The notes: generated from the letters alone by a model not told the origin. Shown: positions 11,641 through 24,549, numbered from the stretch's first letter. The stretch: DNA of 64,000 nt from Gnetum montanum (GCA_015680685.1 MNCI01033639.1:392323-456322), one strand, 5' to 3'. Numbers and translations: made by a program.

Positions 11641-12179
11641 CTGTGAGTTTAGGATATGACCAAGCAAAGGCTATTGATCATCTTTCAACCACATTCAACA
11701 ACATCTATTTCTATTTTAGAGCAAGATTTGCATTGATTATTACCAACTTTCTATTTTTCAAGAATGCATATTCCATGCTGACAGGTAGAGTTTTTAACTC
11801 AAGGGGCTCTTGCTTAAAATTTTCAAGAATCTCCAACTCTTTGTAATAGGTATCATCATTTGCATTATTAGAGAGTTGATGATGAACTTACTATAGTTCA
11901 TCCATGGCTACGACATAAGTGCATGTTAGGCTCCCAATAGGTTCCATGCAAAGTGTACTACTTTCAAAATCAAAGGTTAGCCATTGGGTGCCCTCTCGTT
12001 TTGTGGCTACATATAAACACCTTTGAATATCTGCTTTAGGTGTATACTACCTGCATGTGGAAATGGATGCTTATTTAATAGACCAGAGTTTTTGCATGCA
12101 ATTACACCATGTATCATTATATAAGATGTATAAAACTATCTTCTTCTTGATCTTTCTAAATGCATTTTCCTTAGATATT

Positions 12180-12660
12180 TTTAAGGAAAGATCTCTTATG
12201 TCCATTCTTTCATCAACAGTGTTTAGCCATGCCTTTCTTATGATTATTGGGAAGTGCCCTTTTCAGTTATCAACCTTGATTACTAAGAAATCAGCAAGTT
12301 AAGACCACCCACAAACAATGGTCACAATGTCTTTCACTAGTCCCAATGGAACAATAATGGACTGGTCTACCAATAACAATAAGATATTGCTCTTCTTGAG
12401 GGATTGTAGGTTTCAAGTAGTATACATCTCATGAAAAATCAAGAAAAGCTTTACATGATTCATTCCCAACAATCTGTAAATAAAAAAAAGATTCCAAGGA
12501 TCAACTAATTTCTTGAAACGGTTCCTAGCGCAGATCCAATTAGATACAACATGAGTCAGCATAATAGTATGGATCTTGGGTGGTATTTGGTTTGAAGGGG
12601 ACTTGAAGGAATTAGATACATGGAGAGATGGAGAAGTAGGATTACCAACTACATGTGTAT
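12180..12660 (-). pseudogene. Protease-like segment between gag and RT
   Basis: The minus-strand reading includes IVPLGLVKDIV, followed by LADFLVIKVDN and GHFPIIIRKAWLNTVD. This matches the C-terminal half of the gypsy aspartic protease region, where a V/IPLG..DV block and a .FLVI.D block precede GRPFLAT-like sequence. The DTG active site is not clearly preserved. Its position between gag and RT supports the call more than the residues do. Confidence 0.5.
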
Positions 12661-12799
12661 GTGAGGGCTTAGATGGGCTGTTGGGTCAAAAAAAGTAATT
12701 TTTTGTTATCTATTGTATGAACCACTTAGTTGAGGAAATGGTTATAGATGAACAGCCCTGATAGCATAGTGTTTTTGCGATTGGGCTAGAAGCTCACGC

Positions 12800-15026
12800 T
12801 ACATAGATGGAGCAAGCATTAGCTATGTTGAGGATGGAGGAATACATGCAAGAATAGGAGGATAAGGATAAAAAGTGGTATTCCTTCTTGGATGTGAAGA
12901 TTGAGTTTGATAATATTCGAGAGGGTAGTAGTAATGTTGAAAATGAGAAGACAAGGGTTACTAAATGTAATATCCATATGGAACAAGTTATCTGTAAGGG
13001 TATTGTTGCCTTAGCGGTGGTAACATTCATGACTGTGGTTGCTGCCACTGTTAATACTGCTTGTATGGTTGCGATGGAGTTTCGCTTGGATAATACTATT
13101 ATTGCTAATAGAATAGCTTGGGATTGCCTTAAGGATAAGATAATCTTCTGGGTGTTTGCCTTCTTACTAGTCGTGGATTTAGAGCATACACCATAAGTGT
13201 GACATGATGGGGTAACATCCCTTAGGATGTTTATATTGGCATATGTCACACCCACCAACATCATTTGATTCAATTTCTGCAACTTCCTCTACTATAGCAA
13301 TCTTGTTCTTACCCCTTTGATTGGTATCTTCAACTTCCTTTCACCTCCTATAGTCATGATCACTACCTTGTTTTTGGAGTCTTCAGCAATTTTTAGAACA
13401 ACTTGAAATTGGTTATCCATAGAGTCCCATAACTAATATACCTTGGCTGAAATTTCAAGGATGCATTTTTGAATTGGTAAGGTCTTCTTGTTCACCACCT
13501 CATCAAGTGATGATTCCTCATTATCACAAAATCAAACTACCCTCTTACGAATAGAAGGATCATGGTTTTATTCTTTTGCACTTTTGTGTTTCCTCAACTC
13601 TTCTTCTTTCACTACCTACTCAATCAACCATTGAATTTGATGGGCTCTTAATTTTGACAATTGCCCTTAGGCATAAATAGCAAGAGTTCACCTTGTTCTT
13701 GATTGGTGTCCATCTATATGATATGGCAAAGTTGGTCCTACTAAGAATAACCATGGCCATGACATTTATGCAATAAGGAATAGTATCAGCCCATGGTGGT
13801 GTCCAAGGGTTCATGTATTCCTTGTTTCCATCCTTAGATCTACCTCCTCAAGTTGGACACTCAGGAGCACGTCTAATACTTCTCATTGAACAATTCAAGC
13901 ATTGCACTCCACCATCTGATAGATTCCAATTCTAAGGACTAGTACCAACTTTCTGCTTCTTCAATGAGTGTCATAGAAAATAACTTAAGCTCTTGCCAAT
14001 CATTTTCTATATTTTGCAGGCATAGGCATTGTGGAAAGCTTGAAGATAGTTCTATGGATCTGAGTTATATCCCTTTTTGAATTTAGGGATATTGTTCATG
14101 TCTAGCCTCTTGATCTGACTATGCCTAATGTGCCTTGTAGGAATTATCACTACCTCTACAATGTTTCGCATGCTTTGGGTAGCAAGAAAAGGCTCATCGA
14201 AGCCATGATTCTAGTGTGTACAATGCCCTCTACTATCCCTTCATTCATGGAAATGGGTCTCTCACGAATGCATGCACCCTAGGTCTTAACTTGGCCAATG
14301 GTCCCTATAATCATCTTGGTTTTTTTTATCACTTCCATCACAATTGCATCCCTTGTAGTTGTCTTCAGAGCCAAAAGAGGAAGATGACAACAAAGGAGAA
14401 GATGAAGGCGGACTAGCATCCCCATGGTGCCTACCACCCCCTCTTTGGTCATGTTTATTTTCTACATCCCTACCATGACTCTCCTTCTTGGATCCCCCTT
14501 TGTCAGTTGATCCATTTTTTCTAGAAACCAAATTATGGATTGTAAACCGTAGGTTTTGGTTTTGACCTCCTTTATCAAAGTTAAAGAGAGGAGTTTCATT
14601 GAATGAAAAATCCCTAGTGAAGGTTTCCCCACCATCTTTTTGGTACATTAGGTATTAGGAATCATTGAACCACTTCCCCTTCACAGATTCCTAGTGTTGT
14701 TCTAACTGTCAATCCCTTAGACTTTGTGCCTCAGTAGAATGATAATCCCTAGCATCAATATCTTACACAACATACTTAACATGAAGTCCCTCAAGGCCCA
14801 ATTGCATAAGAGTTTTTTGGAAGATCACATGAATGGATCAATTGGGTAGCAACACAATGTTTCCCTCTATGTCTTGCCACTACAATAGTTCATCTTGGTG
14901 TAGGACAAAGGTGAAATAGGATATGTACTCATTAGGATGAGCATATATCACTCTATATTGTTGGGGCACTTGTCGATTTACTTGGTTAGACTTAGGCAAA
15001 GAATCACTCCTATGAGAAGAAGACAT
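12800..15026 (-). pseudogene. gag of minus-strand Ty3/gypsy element
   Basis: Gag forms the capsid-like particle. The reading starts at MSSSHRSDSL (ATG at 15026), 141 bp inside the PBS. A polar segment with a poly-Ser run (SSSPLLSSSSF, about 14400) follows, then EPLLATQSM, NNIPKFKKGYNSDPQNYLQAF and the capsid core (about 14200-13850). Next is a helical stretch with KKTLPIQK and LWDSMDNQF (about 13500-13400), then HPKGCYPIMSHL (about 13220). The tail is rich in Tyr, Gln and Pro (about 13190-12800). Several stops disrupt it. The same gag occurs at 25.4-27.65, 29.75-31.8 and 48.15-50.0 kb. Confidence 0.75.
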
Positions 15027-15166
15027 CTTATGTTAGAAAATAAGAAATGCAATCTGCTTCTTGAAATGGTTGTAGTTATTTTTATGTATGGTATGACATT
15101 AGGGATCATTCCAATGATCTTGAATAATTTTTCACTAAATCCTAGATAGTGCATGTTACAACTAAA

Positions 15167-15187
15167 GGTTCCCATCAACGATGCCAA
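15167..15187 (-). other. Primer-binding site, tRNA-Asp-like
   Basis: Immediately inside the LTR end (CTCATCA) the minus strand reads TTGGCATCGTTGATGGGAAC. It resembles the tRNA-Asp-complementary PBS remembered for plant Athila/Tat elements (TGGCGCCGTTGCCGGGGA). It marks the start of minus-strand DNA synthesis and fixes the LTR boundary at 15188. Confidence 0.6.
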
Positions 15188-16060
15188 TGATGAGTGACAA
15201 GGTATCCCTATGTCCAACCATACGAATTACAAGCATTATGCATGATCTGGTTGAATTTCGCAAACCTAAAATTCCTAAGTACATTGGTTCTAGGACGTGA
15301 GACCTAATCATGATAATCGTTGTCTTCTCAACTACACTTGTGGAGCTTAATTGTATAGTTAAGTGTAATTAAGGCACATAATTTTTATTATTTTATATTT
15401 TATTTATCTACGATTAATAGCAGGTTGAAACTCAATTTATAAATCTAATTAATTAATCTAATTGATAACTAACTATCCTAACATAAGTGTCCAGTCCCAC
15501 TTTTTGTGCACATCCCAAACACGTATAATGCTACTGGGTTACCAAACATTAAGCATTGCTAGGATTACCAAGAGTCATACGCATGCTTAAAGCGATTGTA
15601 CTGATGTGCTTAACTAATTTTTATTTAATCAAACTAGCTTACTTTAGCTTAATTACTTAAAATCATTAAACGAAATTACTTAAAATATTAACTGCATGAA
15701 TAAAATTTTTAAGCTAGCCAAGGTGCTGCAAGGTTTGATCATAAAGCTCATCTTTATTGCTACATATACTATCGCACTCAGGTACAACAGTGCTTGAATA
15801 AAGATTCATACACTCAATGAGTCCTGTTGTGGGCACTTTGGAAAATATTCTAACTCTAGAGAAAAGAAACTGCAAGAGCTCTACTATGCTATGACAAAAC
15901 TATATGGAAACCACGTTCCCAAGCACTATACTTATAGGCTGGAACACACCTATGATATTTGATATCCAACATCACTTCTAGGGACCTGATATCGCATATC
16001 TAATATCAGGGTTTTGATATTGAATATCTAATATCGAAGCCATGCAAAAAACTAAGAAGT
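15188..16060 (-). repeat. 5' LTR of the 10.2-16 kb element
   Basis: Minus-oriented LTR of about 870 bp. The end at 15188 is set by CTCATCA plus the PBS; the start near 16060 is approximate. The U3 part carries repeated GATATC/GATATT motifs (15950-16045), and a minus-strand TATAAG (15932-15937) follows. It aligns by eye with LTRs at 27767-28385/37782-37996, 45503-46379 and 58628-59514. Confidence 0.72.
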
Positions 16061-16968
16061 CTACAAGAAGTAGGAGATGTCTTGGCTAAAGTACAGAAGT
16101 AGAGAAGACATCTTAGAAAAATAGTAGACATCTAAAATCAGCAAAAGATATCTACATGTAGACATCTTCTAGAAGATGTCTCCCCTAGATATGAAACATC
16201 TACCTAGAATTAAGTTCTGATCAGTGAGACGTCCCAATCTTGAAGAAGGCATCTCTCTTAGCCATTAGATAGCCATTACACAAATTTTGAGGTAATTTCA
16301 GAAGTATCAAGGCTATAAGAAGACTTCATTCTCTTAGGGAATATACAAGTTTAGTGTGCAAGTATCAGCTTCAAGTAATCATTATGCATATTATTCTTTT
16401 TATTTTTGTACTTCATTTTACTATCTTTTTCACTATTGTAAGTGATTAGTTGTGTTGCACCTCAGAGTACAAGGACTAGTAAATTAGTTGCATCCTTTCC
16501 TTGTAATTCTTGTTTTTCTTGTGTTGCACTACGGGGTTGATGTGCTTCTTGTGAGAAGGCATAGTTCTTGAGCTTGTTGGGATCCTGCAGGATTAAGTGT
16601 TGGTGTAGCACCACAATACTTTGGAGTGAAGCTCAAGTTGTAAAAGTTGTGGGATCATAAAAATCACTTTCTAAGCTTTTTGGGACCTTGTGGGATTTAG
16701 TGGATTCATGGCATTGGATCACTCTAGAGTGGAGCTTAGATCTTATATAGGGTGTGATACCCTTCAAAGCACTTTTGAGATAAACAAAGTCTGGAGGTGT
16801 GCAAGCAATCTACCCTTCAAGTGTGGACTAACCAAGTTGGAAAACCATCTTAAAATTGGTTAAGTTCTTTGTGGCTAGGAATTTTAATTTCTGGAACTTA
16901 TTCATCCCCCTCCCCCTTCTAAGTTCTATGATCCTTACAATTTGCTTTTGAAAAATACTAAGAGCAAG
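16061..16968 (+). repeat. Probable Ty1/copia-type LTR with PBS-like end
   Basis: A plus-strand block has clustered AGACATCT/AGATGTCT motifs (16070-16200), a TATA-like CTATAAG (16313-16319), and a T-rich leader with TTGCATCCTTTCCTTGTA. Its right end has the CCCCCTCCCCCTTCTAAGTT stretch typical of many plant copia LTR ends. Just past it, ATACTAAGAGCAAG (16955-16968) resembles the initiator-Met PBS (TGGTATCAGAGC). No copia coding region follows; element B's LTR begins at 17223. This is a solo or truncated LTR, called from remembered features. Confidence 0.45.
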
Positions 16969-17222
16969 TTATTGAAATGTATCAACTACATTATAAACAC
17001 CGAATAACATTTGTCTATAAATAAATATTCTCCATGAACTATTAACACAAGGTATTCTCTTCATCTTCTAGTGTTATTCAAATATGATCTTTCCATTGTA
17101 TACATCTAGAAACTATAGTACTAATTCTTTATTGTAGTGTCTAAGACTTGGTCAAAAAATACCAATGGAAAGTGATCCTTAAAGCTTACCACATTTAATA
17201 GTTAAAATTTACTATAGACTAA
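16969..17222. other. Short spacer without features
   Basis: AT-rich sequence between the copia-like LTR and element B. I see no gene or repeat in it. Confidence 0.4.
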
Positions 17223-18365
17223 TGAGGCATGCAATGGTAATTTGTAAGTTAATTATAAGTCATGGATTTGAAAAGTGTTTCGTATGTCTTGTGTTCTTAG
17301 TCTAGCATGTTCAATGGAGGTTCTTGGTTGTCTAAGATGTACCCTATCTTTCTTTGTTACACTTCATGATTTTATGCATGATTCCAAGCTCCTTAGAATA
17401 ATTTTGACTTAATTGGATGTTCTATGATCCTTCTCACATGCTTCCTTAAGTTTCAAATTTTACCTAGGATTCATTATGAAAAGTGTGACTTTAGGGGGGA
17501 TGCCCTATACTAGCACAAGGATGTCAATGCACTCTCTACTTTTCCAATTTCAAGTCAAAGTGCCAAAAGTGTATTTTGATTGGATAGGGCTATATAGACA
17601 TATCTCCATTAATGCTTAGATGTTGAAAAACATTTTGTGTTTCTCCATGAAAACTATAAATACCCAATATGAGCTCTCACACATAACTTAGTTTTAATCT
17701 GGATTTTATATAGGCTTTTGATGCCTAGTTTGTATGAAGAGCTCTTCCTCCCTAGGGTAAGTTGATTCCTTTCCTTTTCTTGTATATATTTTGAGTCATC
17801 TCTTTTACAATTATGACTAAAATTTTGTCAGAGTGCTATCTTGCTTACATAACTTGAAACCATTTAGTCGATGTAGATTCTAGTGCTTACATAGTGAATA
17901 AATCTCATGTTATTTATTTGTTCCACCATTGACTCCTTAAATATAAAAAAATAAAAATATTTATTTAATTACTATTTGATTGATCTATTATGGTTCATGC
18001 CTTGCCCAAGGAGGTCATAACTATACAACATGATGTTGGGCCATTGAGATTATGACTAAGAGTCATTTTTATTACATTTCATGTGTGGTGTTACATGTGT
18101 GTTTATTACTTGTTTCTTATAAAGATAAAATTTATTAAAATTATAAAATATAAAATTATAAATATTCCATATATATTTCATCATAGTAACATGAGTCCTA
18201 ATTGCATCATATGTATTATAATATCTTTTATATTTCTTGAATGCAATGACATGCATGAATGTTCTTAGCAATCCACTCAACATCATCTTCAAATCTTATG
18301 ATCGAATCACACAATGTTCCATATGATATAATTCCATTAGTCCAAAACTAGCAAGACCCCTATCA
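17223..18365 (+). repeat. 5' LTR of element B
   Basis: Starts TGAGGCAT and ends CTATCA directly before the PBS. TATA box TATAAATA is at 17655-17662, 432 bp from the LTR start, against 442 bp in the 3' copy. The two LTRs align along their whole length with many substitutions and small indels, indicating an old insertion. Confidence 0.88.
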
Positions 18366-18386
18366 TTGACACCATTACCAGGGAAG
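18366..18386 (+). other. PBS of element B
   Basis: TTGACACCATTACCAGGGAA follows the LTR end and resembles the tRNA-Asp-type PBS (TGGCGCCGTTGCCGGGGA). Confidence 0.65.
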
Positions 18387-18479
18387 GCATTAGTGAATTT
18401 CCTTGAAATACTTATACATTTATAATTTTCCATTTTTAAAGTTGTTGATTTTGTAGGAAATAAAGGACCAAAGCAAGTA

Positions 18480-20340
18480 TGGCTAGATTAAGTAATGAAA
18501 TTATATTGAAGTAGAAACCTCAATTGGTCCAAATTACCTTCAAAAACATGTTTAATGAGGTAACATCTTCTATTACGGTAAAATTTCATTAAGTTAAATT
18601 GGAACAATGGCATGATACTTATGGATGATTTTGGAAAGAACATAAAGAAGCTACACCTATCATATTTGAGGACACTTTGTCCAATCAAGGCTTCATCAAG
18701 GATTTGATAAATTACAAAAGGAAAGAGGCTTCATCAAGTATGTTACTCATGAAAAGCAAGAGCATCATGGTATGATTTTAGAGCAAGGGTACGAGCACAT
18801 ACATGCTAGAGAGCAAGTAAGGCCTTCTCCTAGACACTTCCATTACTATAACATTACTGATTATGGGGGAAGGAGATTCATGCATCTTTTTTCATGGGAC
18901 TTGAGCTATATTTTTGGTGATCCAAAGTAGTCCATCATTCCCCTTTGTCTTACCTTCATTTGTATAAAGGTGTTGATGGTTTGGATGATCCATTATTTCC
19001 ATGGACTTACTAGGGTCAAATTCATAAAGCAATTTGTACCCCACATGAAAGCATTGAGAAGAGCAGAATCAAAAGGATTGATATCGCCAACATTTCTACA
19101 TTCATTGGGAATTTATATGATGATCCATAGCTTCATGTTCAAACATTTTTCATTACTTGTAAGTTGCAAGGATTGAACAATGAGTGGAAGAAACTACATC
19201 TATTTCCCCACACACTCATTGATTATGCTAAAACTTCATATCAATCTCTTACATCCAAATTCATCTCTACTTGGAAAAACATGTTAAAAGCTTTCAATGT
19301 TAGATTTCAATCTTATGCCATGATACCAGTGAATCATTAGATGTGACCATAGAACAGTATAATTGCTTGCTCAATTAATGTCCAAATCATGGGTTCAGTA
19401 AATGTGACCAATTAATGCACCTAGTAGAAGGACTATAGCCATAAACACATGGAAGGGTGAATATGTATATCATGGATGATCTTTACTAGACGTCAATGGT
19501 TTAAATTACTATTGTGTTAGATGTTGTGGCTAAATTGGAATGTAAATGAAATAAGCATATCAATGTAGAGGAAGCCAACATAAATCCTCAATGTCAAAAG
19601 TATGTAAAGAATGTGGAATATAAGATATAACGCTTTGATGTTGTTGAAGCCCTTATTCAAGAAAGCATGAAAATGAAAAAGACTTTGGTAGATCTTGCCA
19701 ATGTTATTGAAAAGGTTTTGGATGTGTTAAATTAAATGATAACATCAGGTTTCAAGGATTTGAAAAACAAATTTATTAAAGTAACTAGAAAGGTTAAAAC
19801 AAGAAGTAAGAGACCTTACTATGATCAAATTCCTTATCCTTATGGTCCATTTTTTAGTCACAACTTCAATAAGGGATGGAACTTGATTTTTGGAATGCCT
19901 CATCTAAATCACAATAATCTTTTTCATGCCATCCTTCTTTCTACCATGAAACTCAATCGCCTACAAATCACATACCTCATGCAATAACCCAACAATATGA
20001 GCTATACCAACCATGACTATCTCAATGATCATAGGTCAAAAAATGTCTAGCATGGCCTTTTATACTATTATAGAAGGGAATTTTTAATCAACCATAGTCG
20101 GAACATGTCTATTTTCTTAATGCAAGGTATTACCCTCATTCTCCATCTTCATAAACTATTTGGAAGTACCAAAATCATCATATTCCTTTCATGGAAAGAA
20201 ATGCATCACCTCATAAACAAAAGCATTTTTGTAAGAGAGAAAAATACTAAGGTCTATGAGGATTCAAGCTCATCACCTTCATCATCATCTTCAAAGAAAT
20301 AGGATGAAGGAGGGTATGCTTCTAAACAACAAGTTTAGCA
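18480..20340 (+). pseudogene. gag of element B, decayed
   Basis: Plus-strand open pieces begin at MARLSNEI (18480). They include SPTFLHSLGIYMM, then in the next frame LNNEWKKLHLFPHTLIDYAK, SYQSLTSK and ISTWKNMLKAFNVRFQSY (about 19160-19320). That is the core of the plant Retrotrans_gag domain, where a tryptophan-lysine-LxLFP block, A.xWYxSL and the FxxRF end are expected. A helix-prone segment with EALIQESMKMKKTL (about 19640) and an acidic poly-Ser tail (EDSSSSPSSSSSKK, 20258-20302) follow. Frame shifts and stops are frequent. Confidence 0.72.
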
Positions 20341-23329
20341 AGGAGGTTGTCAAATATTGGCCTTGAACTCAATCATGGGGAAAGAGCCCTCCACATAATA
20401 GCTTTGATGATATAGTACGGTTTTTTTGTTATTTATTTGGTATGTCTTTTTGTATTTTTTGAATTTTACAATCTATCATTCTCTACTTTTCTTATTCTTT
20501 TGGTTTGATATTTCTTTTGAGTGTGTGTATTGTATGTGTACCAGAAATTTATTCATGTGCTTTGTGAATGCCCACTCAATATGCCAATGACAAATGGGTG
20601 AGCTATAGATGTAATGATGATGTAAGAGTGCTAAATGGATCCAAAGTAGAGTCTTAATAGATGGAACTTTCACATAACAAAATTCATTCCTCTACTTTTC
20701 TTCTATCCAGATTGATAAACGAAGCTTAGATTCAATAGAGAGCTAGGAATCATACCATGACTTGTTGAGGCTACTACTATCAAAACCATGGGTAGGTAAT
20801 GAGTCCACACCTTAGGGTATGAGCTTTGAAATCTTGGAGGAGTACTTGATTAGTGGCAAGAAAAGGATGTGTCATAAAGGGTATTTGTGACCATTATAAT
20901 GGATCTAATCAATGTGATTGGATCAAGGTGCATGTTTTTTCCATGTCTAGTCATCCTTGGTCAAACAAGATTCATGTACTTGTGAACCTATACATCTCAT
21001 GTGGTGATAGATGAATTCTTATGTTTGTGTAGATCAAAGACTCCATGTGGTGAACTAGCACTCCAATCATTTCCATGATTTCAATACACTATTCAAAAAT
21101 CCTCTTCTCATAAAAAAGAAAGAAAATGAAAAAAAAAAAAAAGAGAAATATGAATAAAAAAGAAAAGAAAAAAATCATGAAAAAAATTATGAAGAAAAGA
21201 TGATGGGAAGAGTAATGCAACTCCAAGCTTGTCAATCCACACAAATTGGTATCTTTATCATTCTAAGTCAATTTTATAATTTCTTGAATAAAAATTAAAA
21301 TGAGTGGTTGGACCAATAATCATGTAAAGTATATCTCATGTTCAACCTATTTCTTAGATCACTTGACCCTCAAACATAATAGTCCAAGATAATCTCTTAC
21401 TCATCCCTACTCATGGCTATGAAGGCCTAGAAGTCTCTCTCTTACTGAACTTTGGTAACATCAATTGTTTCTTCCACCTAATTCCTAAATTCGTTTATTC
21501 CTAGCTGTCAAGATCATATTCCTTGATCCAAATCATGATCGTATCTAGACTGTGAGAATCTAATTTCTTGGTCATGACATTATAATCAATGTTGGGGTTG
21601 GGATTGGTTAGTGCAACCAAAGGGGAGGTTTTTGATAAAACCAAATTTGAGGAGACTGCTAGGCATACATGCACAGATTGAGGAAAACCAAACTAGAATC
21701 TTGACTTCTAGATGATTTATGGCATGTTATTGTAATTCAATTTCATCAATGGTTAGACCATGGAAAAATCAAGGCTAGATGTCACTAGTAGTGGTAGGTG
21801 TAAGCTTGCATTCAAAGAGTAGACTTGGAGGTCTATCCCTACTATGTGGATGAGTAGCAATGAAGGGATACAGTAGTGAATCTCGCATAGGATGTACGAC
21901 ATGCTCACATGCTTCCATGAGATAATTGGATGGTTGGCTAGGCATTCAATAATTCTACACTCTCACCTTCTCTTTCTTGTCCTTCATTCATTCTCCATCC
22001 CTTTTCTTTCCATTCTCTACATTGTTGTGTATGGCAGAAGATGAGATTTGGCCATCCAAGGGGATGGACTCACATTTGATGCTAATGTCCTACTAGTTGT
22101 TGGGAGTCTACTAGTGTTCCATTAATGGGTTTCATTAGGGTAAGAAAGGCAGGTGCTTTCTATGGGGAGAAACCACTTTTGAATTCTTAGTGACTTAGCA
22201 TTATGAGTAAGTGAGCTCAAGATTATCTCCTAGTGATGGTGGTGGTTGCATATCATAAAGCACTTAATTATTCTTCTACTTTTGTGAGTGTTGATTGTAT
22301 GAGCTTTAAGTTTTGATTATGACAATCCCTTTTTATCTTACCTCACTTATGTTTTTTTTTGACCTTGGGGTTCATTATTTATCTCCTATTTTTATAACCC
22401 CTCTTTTCTAGTTCTTAGCATGGAAATGATCATATTCAACATTATGATTCAAATCCCATGAATTCGAATGTCATCCAAGATGAAATTTTAATACTTTAAT
22501 CTTACTGATTTCTTTTGTGGCTTGTTTAGGTCTATCCTTCATTGAATTTTTGAGATTTTCATGTGTATCTGTTCTTCATATTCTTCCCATTTACATTGTT
22601 CATGTGATTCAAGCTAAGTGTCTTGTAACTCAGTCATGGGGGAGATACACTAATTTAGGTATATGCTTTATAATTTTGTTGGTTATTTAAATTATTTTCA
22701 CCATACTTTTTCTTGCCCATGCATGCATGGATCCCATAGTTATGATTATGTTTCTCTCATGCCCTCAAGGATTATACTTATAATTATTTCCATGGTCATT
22801 TTTTGCAATTGTAGTATAATGCCATAGGGATCTCACTAGAATTTTTATCATTTTCATAGTTCATCATGTTTAGGCAAGAGAACCACCAATCCAGAATAGT
22901 AAGAATAACATCAATCATCATATCCAACACCTATACATGAGAGACCTTCCTCGAGAGAGAGATCCAAAGATAGGTGGTCATGCTCTTGATCTTTTAGGTT
23001 GAGAGTGTGGACTTTCAAGATCTTTCAAATGAGTGGTAGAGGAGCTAACAAGAGACATTTTGAAGATGGATGACAAGGAAGAAGATGTAGATGCAAATGA
23101 TGTGTGGCAAAGACCTATTCTTTTGGCTTCTTCCTATTTCATGCAAACATGCTAGGGAGATTCTCTTCATTGCCACCACTCCATAGTACTTATTAGTGAG
23201 GTGGCTTGTCTTGTAATGTAGCCATGGTCTATATTGTACATTTGTAATTCCTCCACATTGATCTTGGCATGTGTAGGCCTTGCCTTTATGTCTTAAGTTT
23301 CAAAGCTATGGGACTAGCTTGACTTAGTT
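20340..23329. other. Non-coding interior of element B
   Basis: About 3 kb without a recognisable domain. It contains an A-rich low-complexity tract at 21115-21200 (A/G-only runs) and two similar phrases about a 'TCATGGGG(A/G)' purine motif near 20375 and 22635. A short charged reading near 23035-23100 (MSGRGANKRHFEDGX-like) may be the leftover end of a protein. I see no pol motifs. Confidence 0.5.
21115..21200 (+). repeat. A-rich low-complexity tract
   Basis: Runs of A broken by G and occasional T within the non-coding interior of element B. Confidence 0.8.
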
Positions 23330-23341
23330 GTGGGGGTATGA
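23330..23341 (+). other. Polypurine tract of element B
   Basis: GTGGGGGTATGA directly precedes the 3' LTR. It is nearly identical to the tracts before the 3' LTRs of elements A (36887-36897) and D (59526-59515, minus), so these elements share their plus-strand priming signal. Confidence 0.75.
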
Positions 23342-24549
23342 TGAGGCATCCAGTGATAATTTGTAAGTCAATTATAAGCCCTAGATTTGGGAAGCATTTC
23401 ATATGCCCTATGTTTGTAGTCTAGCATATTTGGTTAAGGTTATTGGTCTCCGAAGATGTACCCTAGCTTGGTATATCATACTTTGTGATTGTGTGCATGA
23501 TTTCAAGCTCCTAATAATGTTTCCAACTTCATTCAAATGTTCTATGATCCCTCTAGCATGCTTCCTTATGTTTCAACTTTTACGTGGGATCCATTGTAAA
23601 AAGTGTGACACTATAAGAGGTTTACTGCCTACCCTACAATAGTGCAAGGATGTCAATGCATCCCTTACTTATTCAACTTTGGGCTAAATTATCAAAAGTA
23701 TGTTCTGATTGGTCATGGCTAATTTTATGGATCTCTATTGATGCATAGACATTGATGAACTTTTTCTGTTTCTTTGTAAAAACTATAAATACATGGGATG
23801 AGCTCTCACATACAAATTAATATTGATTTGGATTTTATTTAGGCTTTTGGTATCTAGTTTGTGTGAAGAGATCTTCCTCCCTTGGATAAGTTGATTTCTT
23901 TCTTTCTCTTAAATATATTTTGAGTCATTTCTTTTACAAGTGTGGCTAGACTCTATTAGAGCACTACCTGGTTTACGTAGATTGAAACCATTTGGTCAAT
24001 GTGAAGTCTAGTGCTTGCATAGTGAATAAAGCTCATGTTTTTTCCTTATTTCACCATTGATGTCTTTAACATACAAATAAAAAATATTAATTCAATTGCT
24101 ATTTGATCAAGCTGTAATGATTTGTTCCTTTCCCAAGGAGGCCATAACTATACAGCATGGTGTTGAACCATTAAGGTTGTGATTAAGAGTCATTTTAATT
24201 ACATTTTATATGTGGCATTGCACCTATCTCCAAGAGGTATTACAACACATGCATTACCCCTGTACCTAGGTGGGATTGCAATGCATGTATGTTTATTACT
24301 TGTTTCTTATAAAGATAAAATCCATAAAAATTATAAAATATATAATTATAAATATTCCCTCTATGTCCCACCATGGCAACATAGTTTTTACTTGTCTCAT
24401 ATGTATTATAATATCTTTTAAATTTCTTAAACACCAAAACATACACAAGTGTTTTGGCAATTCACTCAACATCATCTGGATATAATCACACCAAGATATT
24501 TCATCACTTAGCAATCCACACCTTTTGCATGTAGTTGCACCCCATGTCA
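23342..24549 (+). repeat. 3' LTR of element B
   Basis: Starts TGAGGCAT after the PPT; TATAAATA at 23784-23791. It ends near CCATGTCA at about 24549, placed by alignment to the left LTR end. It is some 65 bp longer than the 5' LTR, partly through an extra segment near 24220-24290. Confidence 0.82.

Larger units (their letters stand above)
10200..16060 (-). mobile_element. Ty3/gypsy element, minus strand, 3' end truncated
   Basis: From high to low coordinate this element has a 5' LTR (about 16060-15188), a tRNA-Asp-like PBS (15187-15167), gag (15026 to about 12800), protease-like sequence (about 12660-12180), RT (about 11640-10850) and RNase H (10810-10560). A possible integrase start follows, and homology stops near 10200. 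Integrase core and 3' LTR are missing, and the palindrome-array LTR block abuts the break. All coding parts carry stops and frame shifts. Confidence 0.82.
17223..24549 (+). mobile_element. Element B: LTR retrotransposon with gag but no pol
   Basis: Two clearly homologous LTRs in the same orientation (17223-18365 and 23342-24549) flank about 5 kb. A PBS follows the left LTR and a PPT precedes the right one. The interior codes a decayed gag (18480-20340) and then about 3 kb of non-coding DNA; no protease, RT, RNase H or integrase motif is visible in any frame. This is the layout of non-autonomous gag-only (TR-GAG-like) elements. The flanking pentamers (ACTAA left, TTGTA right) do not match, so no target-site duplication is evident. 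Confidence 0.85.

Noticed and set aside
12888-13196. Plus-strand hydrophobic ORF of 102 codons, with similar plus-strand readings at 25.5-25.78 and 48.3-48.5 kb, looking like a conserved antisense membrane peptide.
   Set aside because: It lies exactly opposite the Tyr/Gln/Pro-rich tail of the minus-strand gag in all three places. Antisense of Tyr/Gln codons gives Ile/Leu/Val, so the apparent conservation follows from gag homology.
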